Part shown: positions 56,648 to 64,000 of the stretch, in pieces | Position numbering within the stretch: position 1 is the stretch's first letter | Layout: the number at the start of each line of letters is the position of its first letter | Source: Tubulanus polymorphus | Taxonomy: Eukaryota; Nemertea; Palaeonemertea; Tubulaniformes; Tubulanidae | Direction: 5' to 3' | Assembly (NCBI RefSeq): GCF_964204645.1 | Contig: NC_134026.1 | Coordinates: forward strand, 14,350,450 to 14,414,449 | DNA: 64,000 nt | Program-made: the position numbers and the translations under genes | Notes under the pieces: generated by a model | What the model saw: only the letters and a program-made list of their open reading frames with translations | Databases searched by the model: none | Told to the model about the DNA's origin: nothing

Positions 56648-57434
56648 TTACTCTCTACATCTTATAACTTATTCATAAATTACAGGGAAATTATTTAAAT
56701 CAATTAAGTATCCATTGTGATTTCTTACTTCTAATTTGAAATTATTGAAATGTGGAATACAAGGTTTAAAATCACATTCAGCTAAATTATAATTTATTTG
56801 CGTTCCAAATTGTTTAACGTTCTTCAATGGTAAAATATTTAATATACTAGAATTACATGTTGTATCTTTAGTTGCTTCAAATGTTTTTGTAGGATTAATT
56901 AAATTACAATAAATATAAAAGTGCGTAAAAGGTATTATATTTGAGCTACCGTGTATGTTTCCTAAAATAAGTTTATCTGGAGGAATTCCTAACAGTTTAG
57001 CAAAAGGTTTTTTTTTACCACGTAAGCATGTAGATTTGAATGTGAAAGAGTACCAATATTTTTATCATCAAACTTTGCTTTAATTTTATTAGAGATCTCA
57101 CTTTTTATGAATTTAATATTAAATTTAGAATCACTACCTATTCCAATCCGAGTTTTTCTATTAATTTCTTGCGCTAATGTTTCTAAATTATATAATCCTG
57201 GTGTAAGCATAAGTTGAATCCATTTTTCTTCAAATTTATCAAAAATAAAAAAGCTTCTATGTTCATCAGTTTATCCGATATATTATAAAAAGAGTTATAT
57301 AAACTTATATTTATTAATTTTAAATCAACACAATTCTTAAATTCTCTATCTAATTGTACTAGTAAATTATGTGATTTATAATTTGTAAGTTTTCTAGAAT
57401 CAACAAATATTCTGTATTCTTTTAATTCTACCGT
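56648..57434 (-). pseudogene. Penton-like minor capsid candidate, start codon lost and frameshifted
   Basis: It is collinear with 38533-39236. At 57432-57434 the start codon is altered. A frameshift lies near 57270, then TPGLYNLETLAQEINRKTRI is open, then another break near 56990. The C-terminal LEVRNHNGYLIDLNNFPVIY is followed by an earlier stop than in block B. The penton assignment is tentative. Confidence 0.5.
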
Positions 57435-57502
57435 TATTTATAACATAAAAAAATTACCGCTCGTCACTTAAAATTAATTTTAATAAAATTTTTCCTTAAA
57501 TA

Positions 57503-58825
57503 ATGGATGAGAAGATACCATGCGAAATTTGTGGTGAACTTCTAAGAAAAAGTAATATGGCTCGACATATGAAAAAACATGATGAAAATTATAAACCCCC
57601 TAAAATAAACTGCCCAAAATGTAATAAATTATTCTCAAGAAATTATGTTAAAAAACATTCAGAGAAGTGTAAAATTAATGGCGCAACGGCTAATATTGAT
57701 AGTAACGAAAGTAATAGTAATTCTGTTGAAGTTGAACCTGAAATTATTTGGAAAAGACCTTTCTTATTCTATGATAAGGATAATATAAAAGATCATTTCT
57801 GTGAGCCTTGTCGAATAAAGTATAGCCCTGAAAATATAGAAGATTGGGAGAATCATCAATTTCGTAAAGTAAATATAGATAAAATTTCTAATAAATTTGA
57901 AACTGAATTCAATGAAAGAAAAAATAATATATTAGAAAAAACAAAATATGAGAAAACGTTACCAGATAATAAAGAAACAGTTGAAAATTTAGAAAAACAA
58001 TATAATGAATTAACAAGAAAAACATATTATTGTAAATATTGTAAATTGATCATTACAACAAGTAATTCAAATCTACATAATAGAACAATAAAACATAAAG
58101 AAAACGTATGAAAATACCAAGAGCTTAATGAAGATCTATTACCAATAAATTATAAACGAAAATGTCCACAATGTAGTTATCCTTAAGACAAGAAGGTACT
58201 GTGTTATTTTGTGTTGATTGTGGATGGCAAAAGAATTTATGGGGTGAAGAAAAAACAAGAAATTTTCTCATAGATCCAAAATTAAATTATCTAGATGAAA
58301 TTTTTAAAATATTTTCTATAGAAGATCATACACCAGAATATATGCAATGGCTTGAAAAAAACTAAAATAATAGAAAATAAAAATGGTGAAATAACTAAAA
58401 AAGATATTATAAAAACAATTATTTCCTCAACATTTAACACAAAACAAAAGAAAATGTATTTATATTTATTATTTAACGATTATTATGAAAAACCTAAATT
58501 AACAGAAGAAGATATGGAAAATATTAAAAAAATATTTAAACAAATATTAATGTATCATTTGGAAAATAGAATAACAGATTCAATAAATTATGAATTCTTT
58601 TTAAATAAGATTGTAAATTATTTAAACATAGATATTATAATTCCATTTGATGAATTAAGAAACAAAAAGAAACAAAGAGAGCGAGATGAAATGTGGAACA
58701 ATATAACACGTTATTTAAATGAGAAAAATGAAATAGAAGAACCTAAACAAATTATACAAGAACAATTAAATGAAAAAGAAGAAACCAATAGTGATTTCGA
58801 GTTTGATGATATTGATCCATTTTAA
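57503..58825 (+). pseudogene. VLTF3-like late transcription factor candidate with N-terminal zinc fingers, broken
   Basis: Residues 1-60 have two zinc-finger-like units (PCEICGELLRKSNMARHMKK and NCPKCNKLF...H). A third lies at about 58025-58080 (YYCKYCKL). Near 58164-58228 a CPQC/CVDCG zinc ribbon appears. The C-terminal domain (58352-58825) has KLTEEDMENIKKIFKQILMY, INYEFFLNKIVNYLNID and RERDEMWNNITRYL. The ribbon and the order of these helices match what I know of the poxvirus/NCLDV VLTF3 family, which activates late promoters. An in-frame stop near 58108 and frame changes at about 58185 and 58355 break it. Its 3' end overlaps the PolB 3' end by 4 bp. It is divergent from the penton-like gene, with a 68-bp gap. 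Confidence 0.5.
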
Positions 58826-61800
58826 TAACCATAAGGTAATGTTTTTATACCATCATCTAAAATATGTCTTTTATCATCAAATGGATTTAAACTAGTTTTT
58901 TAAACTTCATTAATGTACATCTCGTGATCTTCTGATCTTAAACAATTCATTTTGTGTTTCATTACAATTGAGTTATATAAACACTGTATATAATCTTGAA
59001 ATTCTATATGTTTATCAACCACATGTTTTGTTATTCCTTTAAACTTTTTAGCTTCATGATCTTTTGTTCTGTAACTATACATTTTACTTCTTATCCCAAC
59101 AAATTCAATCATTTCATCACCCCCTAATTCATCTTTAAACTTACCAGGAATCTTTTTATCATCATTGCTAAATAGTTCATGATCTTTGGGATAATTGCTA
59201 AAATCAAAATGATGTTTTAATGTTTTTAAGTCTTTTGTTATGTCATTTGTCTTTATTTTTAGTATGTACGCATCCGTATTGACTGCTATTAATGGAAATC
59301 CACAGTTAAATGTACCATCTTCAGTTGATAAATCATAAACATAATCTGTTGGGTTATATATTTCAAATAAATCTTTAACTACTTCAGTTAAATCTTTTTC
59401 TGTGTGGCTTAAATTAAAGCAATTTGGTTTAGATTTAATCAATCCAATATTCATATTGAAGCCTAATGAATTACATAATATATTTAACCCTGATATAGCA
59501 ACTTTTCCTCTGTGTGCAAAGGTTATCTTTTATCCTTTGTAAATTTTTTAGCACCATCTGCTGCGTAGAATCCAATGAAGAACCATTTTCTTAGATTATT
59601 TTTTGCATTTAATACATAATCTGGAACTATCTTTTCTTTTGTTGAAGTATTACTTTTCACTATTGCGTGAATATAGAATTCATCATTATATTTTATAGCA
59701 AAATCTTTAGGATTATTTACAAGTATTCTATAAACTGCTGATGATTTCATAACATCCATGATTCTAAATGTTTTATGTGAATAAACTTCACAGAATTTCT
59801 CAATTCTTTCTAATAATTTTAAGTCTTGATTGCGAAAATACCAACAATATTTATTACCCCAAACATAATTATACACACCTGCTGAACCATCGCCCATGAA
59901 AAATCCTTTGATAAAATATTCTTTTTCTTCTAATGTTTCAGGTTCTATATTATAAATATTATCAATAATTTCATCAAATGACATATGATTCATTCTTTGG
60001 AAAAATCTTTTATGTAATAATTCGTCTCCAATTTTCATATCAGTTGGTTTTATTTCATCGCCATTTCATTTAATTAAACTATGATCTTCTGTAACATCTA
60101 CAAACCCTAATTTAGTTCTAACTCTATAGATTTTCTTATTTGTTTTATGCCTAATAATATTCTTTAATTTTTTCCATTCATTTCCATTTCTTGTCCAAAC
60201 ATTCATTAATCCATTTATTTGTATTAATTCTTTTTCACCATATGAAATATAACATTCATTTTGTTGTGGAATTATTTCTGAAATTCTTCTTATCAATATT
60301 TTATCATTACATTTTAATAATATTGGGGTGTCAGCTGTTACAGAATCAAAATATAATATTTCAATATGCTTTTCCCCAAAAAGTGGTTGTAAAACATTAT
60401 AATAAAAATCATACATTAATAATTTTGATACTTCTAAAACAGTTGAACCAATGAATATAGGTTTATTAAATTTCATTGACGTTCTTTTAACTGCTGTTAA
60501 ATAATCTTCAAATCTTTTATTTCCTAAATGTCTAGGACTTGATTGTAAATGTCTTAATCTTTCAGAATTATTTACTAATTCAATATCATTTCTATTTCTA
60601 ATATTTTCGCATGTTTTACCATAAAAACTATTATTCATTAATTTGAAGAAATCTTTTTCAAAATCTGTTTTTGATATGGTATCTGTTGAGTATTGAAATC
60701 TATATATTTTTCTAACCACTTCGATTGATTAAATTCAATATATCCATGTACTTTCTTTAATTTCATTCCTTGTTTTAGATAAAATTTTAACATTCTATAA
60801 TGAACGATATAATTGTATTTATTATTTTGAGTAAGTATTAATTTTTCTGTAAAAACATGATCTTTCGGTTTTATTTTCTTCTGGTATTCACTTAAATAAC
60901 TATCATCTACGGTTAAATGTTCTGGGCAATAAGGTAAGTTTCTTGTTTTAAACTTTATATTTTCAGTATATTCTAAATCAACTACAAAGAAATAACCAAT
61001 TGGTGCTTCATCTTCTAAACTCGTAATTGCGCTTTAACAATTAGTTTTATCATCATTTTCAACTTCTGTTAATATAAAATTTTTATATAGTTGAGGTTGC
61101 ATCATTGCCCAACCATATGAATTATTGGCGTCAATATATAATAATTTATATTCACCATATGCTCCCATAACACCACTAATTCCACTTCTAATTGATTTTT
61201 CAAATAATAAAACCATATCTGGTTCTTTTAATAAATCTAATTCTACATTTGTATATTTTAAACCACATTGCCAGGTTAAACCAGGACTAGAGTAGCAATA
61301 ACAAGGATCAACATTAAAATGATTCAAATTAACTTCTCTAAATTTTTCAAATATGTCAGCCAATATCATAACATCTGATTTTAAATATAAATCAACTAAT
61401 TCACCATGATTTTTCATCTTAAAATGGTTCCAAATATTTAATGTTGTATTAAACACTTCGTCTTTCACATACTCCTCTTTTGATTGATCATAAAATTGAT
61501 CTTTTAATAATTCTGTTACATTAAAATCATTGTGTGTTTTATAAAATGAATAAGGAATTGCGCCTTTATATCTCAATAATTTAAAATCTTGTTCATTTGG
61601 ATAATAATATCGAGTTATAACAAAATCATTATCAACTAAACTTTTTCATAAATTATCTAATGAACTTGCTAGAAATCTATAAGAATCTAAAAATCTAATG
61701 CAACCAAATTGAAATGAAATATAATTTTCAGATGTTTTAGCTAATAGTTTAAAATCATATTTTCTTACATTTACACCATTCATAGCATTATATTCTTCTA

Positions 61801-63405
61801 TTTCTTGATTAATTGCGCCCAATTTTCCCGATAATTGTTTTATAAATAGATGGGTATCATAGCCTGATAAATTATGAAATAATATTGGTACGAAATTAAC
61901 GTTCTTAGCTTGTATATTGCAATCTTCATGAGCAGCTCCACGATATTTTGAATTTAAATGATCATGATCTCTAACTTTTTTATCAAATGAATAAAAAGTT
62001 TTTCACAATAACAACAATGAGATGCATAATTAAAATCAATTTCATCTTCTTTTGTCATAACTATTCTTTTATTTTTGTTTAATAATTTTGCAAAATCACT
62101 TTCTAATTCAATCATTTTGTCACAAAAATCATTAACTACATTTTCACCTCTAAAAGAAATATATTGACTTTCATCTTTTCTATAATATAACAAATCTATA
62201 GCATTTTCATCATCATAATATTCTGTTAAATATAAAGCTTCCAATGTATAATCTTTAATATTTTCACCTTTTGTCTTTGGTAATTGCATTAATTCAAATA
62301 CATTTATTCTTAAATGATTAACTTTTTCTATTTTAGGAATCATTTTTATAGCTACTGGATATTGTTCAATTTTATATAATGTTTCGTATTTCCGATAATC
62401 TGTTATTCTACAAACATTTTCCTGTGTTGGATGTAAGCAACTAATAATTGACCATAGAAAACATTTATTATCTTCATTTTGAATATTTATTACTGCTTTT
62501 GTTGTAAATGGTAATTTAATATAAGATGATGCTTTAATATCCTTTTCTGTTGTAAAGTTTGAATCATTTTTAAACATTTTATTACTTTTTGATGTTTTAT
62601 TCCTTTTTGTATTTTAAACATTTAAATCTAAATATATAATTTCGTTCAATGTTAAGCCAGAACCCTCAAAATATCTTTCTTCAATATGACGTTTAAATTC
62701 ATTAAATATTTTTTCTAACTTCTCTTTTATTTGTGTTTTTGAAATTATTTCTTCAGAGTGTGTTTGAATATTATAATTCATTTTTTCTTCTGACTTTATA
62801 AAACTTACTTTCCCAGAGATACTAATTTTTGGATCAACATCTGTTATCAAATCTAGTATTTTTTCTATTATTTCATTAAATGTACTATAATCTTCTATTG
62901 TTGTACCTTTAAAAAATCTAAATATAATAGCTGCAGGACCAATTTTACTACGTAATGTTTCTAAAATTTAAATTGTATCTTTTATTTCTGATGAATCAAT
63001 ATAATTTCTAACATTTTCCATGTAAGGTTTATTTGAAATGGATTTAGTTTTTGAAGTTGGTTTTTTTACTTTTTGAGGTTTATCATCAATATAATCTTTT
63101 CATAAAATATTATTACTCAAATTTTGGTGGTGTTTTTGTGATTCGAGATGTCTATTATAATTCCTTTTTACTATAAATTCATTACAAACTTCACATTTTA
63201 TTTCATCCACATTCATATTTTCTAATCTTTCTTTTCTTTCATTGGAATTTTCTGGAGTTTCAAAATCTATTACATTTTTTATATGATTTGCAGTTTTTTC
63301 ATGTCGTGTTTTATGAGATGTATCGATGTATTTTTTACAATATGTGCAATAATATTGATTTTTATTAACATTATTATTTTCTGGTTGGTGTTCATTCTCC
63401 CCCAT
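58822..63405 (-). pseudogene. DNA polymerase B of block C, with an intein, several breaks
   Basis: N-terminal fingers are YYCTYCKKYIDTSHKTRHEK and IKCEVCNEFIVKRNYNRHLE. INIQNEDNKCFLWSIISCLH follows, then the CCYCEKLF module. Pol A is YIDANNSYGWAMM, pol B NNSFYGKTCEN, and pol C is split by the intein between YFD (60345-60353) and TDAYILK (59277 downward). The C-terminus has DHEMYINEV and LNPFDDKRHILDDG. An in-frame stop lies near 58899. Other breaks are near 63100, 62600-62860, 61950, 61580-61650, 60720-61033, 60066 and 59520. It starts 85 bp from the right terminus. Confidence 0.88.
59278..60344 (-). other. Intein with LAGLIDADG endonuclease in PolB (pol C site)
   Basis: The first residue is Ser, with the block A-type start SVTADTPILL. 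A block B-like VDVTEDHSLI lies near 60066-60090. The endonuclease domain has the two LAGLIDADG helices FIKGFFMGDGSAG and FFIGFYAADGAKK, each with its acidic residue. The splicing C-terminus reads VYDLSTEDGTFNCG, then PLIAVN, followed by Thr as the +1 residue. The site, inside Y-x-D|T-D, is a known intein site of B-family polymerases. The length is about 355 codons. An in-frame stop at 60066 and a frameshift at about 59520 show decay. The penultimate residue is Val, not the usual His. Confidence 0.85.
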
Positions 63406-63490
63406 TTATTAGGAAAAAAAATTACTTGTGGTGATGAGTGGTGTCTCGCCCTCTCGCCCTCTGATCTGAAACCTACATCTTCCAATTACT
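63406..63490. repeat. Right terminus of block C
   Basis: Read from 63490 inward it is AGTAATTGGAAGATGTAGG, then TTTCAGATCAGAGGGCGAGA and a second GGGCGAG. It is not palindromic like the block B ends. The PolB start at 63405 follows a T-run and TAATAAATGG. Confidence 0.75.
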
Positions 63491-64000
63491 GATGAGGCGT
63501 TCCGTTGATTTCGGCCACCTGTTTTCTGAGTTTCATCACATAAAAATCATCTTCTATTGGATTTGACTACTAACTACTTTGAAACGAAATGTTAAACTCT
63601 GATAATAATACAACAGTCTCTTTCTGCGCGTAGTTTCTATGGATGTACTGTGCTTCCTATTTTAAACTTGAAGTTATTTAAAGATAACACCGGTGGGAAT
63701 AGCAATCATTAATCATGGCGCGCATACTGGCGCGAATCTGAAAGTTTGTGACGTCATTTCATAAATAGATAAAGAAGGAAGGCTCCGAGAATATCCAAAT
63801 CACAGGTTACTGTGAATAACTGGTGCTCGACCACATACAAGTTAAAAATGTACTTCCTTGTTTGTGAAGTAAGTTCATTCATACTGTTATTAAAAGCAGT
63901 TCTTTTTAAACATTCTATAATAGTATAGATTTGTTCGTGGATATCAATACTTCAAAAAATCAGCAGCGGTTCATTTATTTATTGTACCGGTACGCGTTTT
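63491..64000. other. Host flank with RT-derived repeat, no gene
   Basis: 63491-63530 is the reverse complement of the EINGTPH-coding part of the RT fragments at 17660-17905 and 20290-20535, so block C inserted into another copy of that repeat. Beyond it I see no coding frame. Confidence 0.55.

Larger units (their letters stand above)
49076..63490. mobile_element. Polinton block C, right terminus kept, left terminus missing
   Basis: The right end is AGTAATTGGAAGATGTAGG read inward from 63490, with a TTTCAGATCAGAGGGCGAG segment like the other termini. The left side begins at about 49076 with junction repeats directly against a host repeat, and no inverted terminus is there. All core genes read on minus (PolB to ATPase) and one gene reads on plus. 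The set includes capsid, penton-like, integrase, ATPase and PolB. It sits in an RT-derived repeat on the right (63491 onward). Confidence 0.85.

Noticed and set aside
29707-63490. Giant virus or virophage contig contaminating the assembly
   Set aside because: The Polintons are flanked by host repeats with a target duplication and an unoccupied host target, and ALDH18A1 exons with spliceosomal signals are in the same window.

Overview
This window looks like nuclear DNA of an invertebrate animal, probably marine. It is AT-rich and intron-rich, full of TA and CATA microsatellites, and carries several families of degenerate transposons. The only host gene recognised is ALDH18A1 (delta-1-pyrroline-5-carboxylate synthase). 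Two of its exons, 1184-1327 and 23729-23946 (+), join in phase across a 22.4 kb intron. No later exon was found, so the DNA after 23947 may be further intron, or the gene may be interrupted. I cannot name the species.

Most of the window is Polinton/Maverick (virus-like) DNA in three main blocks plus scraps. Block A (about 10508-14924) is a damaged end fragment with a capsid fragment, an unknown gene, packaging ATPase, integrase and a terminal palindrome. Scraps of DNA polymerase B (PolB), of a 117-residue gene and of a conserved 'CATTGCG' protein gene lie at 1-312 and 14930-23060. Block B (29707-47864, 18,158 bp) is complete end to end. It has inverted termini, a 6-bp target duplication (GGCCTC/GGCCTA) and an unoccupied copy of its target at 48487. 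It encodes, left to right: an HNH nuclease, unknown proteins, integrase with chromodomain and ATPase on +, then a chimeric zinc-finger protein, small membrane proteins, a penton-like protein and PolB on -. Block C (about 49076-63490) keeps one terminus. On - it carries ATPase, integrase, major capsid protein, membrane proteins, the CATTGCG protein, a penton-like protein and PolB. On + it carries one gene that resembles the poxvirus/NCLDV late transcription factor VLTF3. All three blocks are decaying: most long genes have stops or frameshifts.

The main discovery candidates are: (1) an intein with a LAGLIDADG homing endonuclease in block C PolB, inserted in the catalytic YxDTD motif, with the intein-free site present in block B; (2) a VLTF3-like gene together with a recurrent T-run plus ATAAATG start-site motif in front of most minus-strand Polinton genes, resembling poxvirus late promoters; (3) 189-bp palindromic hairpin termini in block B; (4) a 24-bp, partly palindromic, in-frame insert found in two different Polinton genes; and (5) a triplicated array of apparent host transcription-factor sites inside block B.

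A second mobile family, Helitron-like with a 12-bp-arm hairpin at one end and a GCTGC/GCAGC hairpin at the other, has inserted repeatedly into the Polintons (6904-10507, 17611-20849, 21066-about 22800, 43668-47538). Because block B has two TIR copies, the unoccupied target of the 43668 insertion can be read directly. A non-LTR retrotransposon (2560-6450, -), a hAT-like segment, a 217-bp MITE and CpG-rich GTCGCA repeats fill much of the rest.
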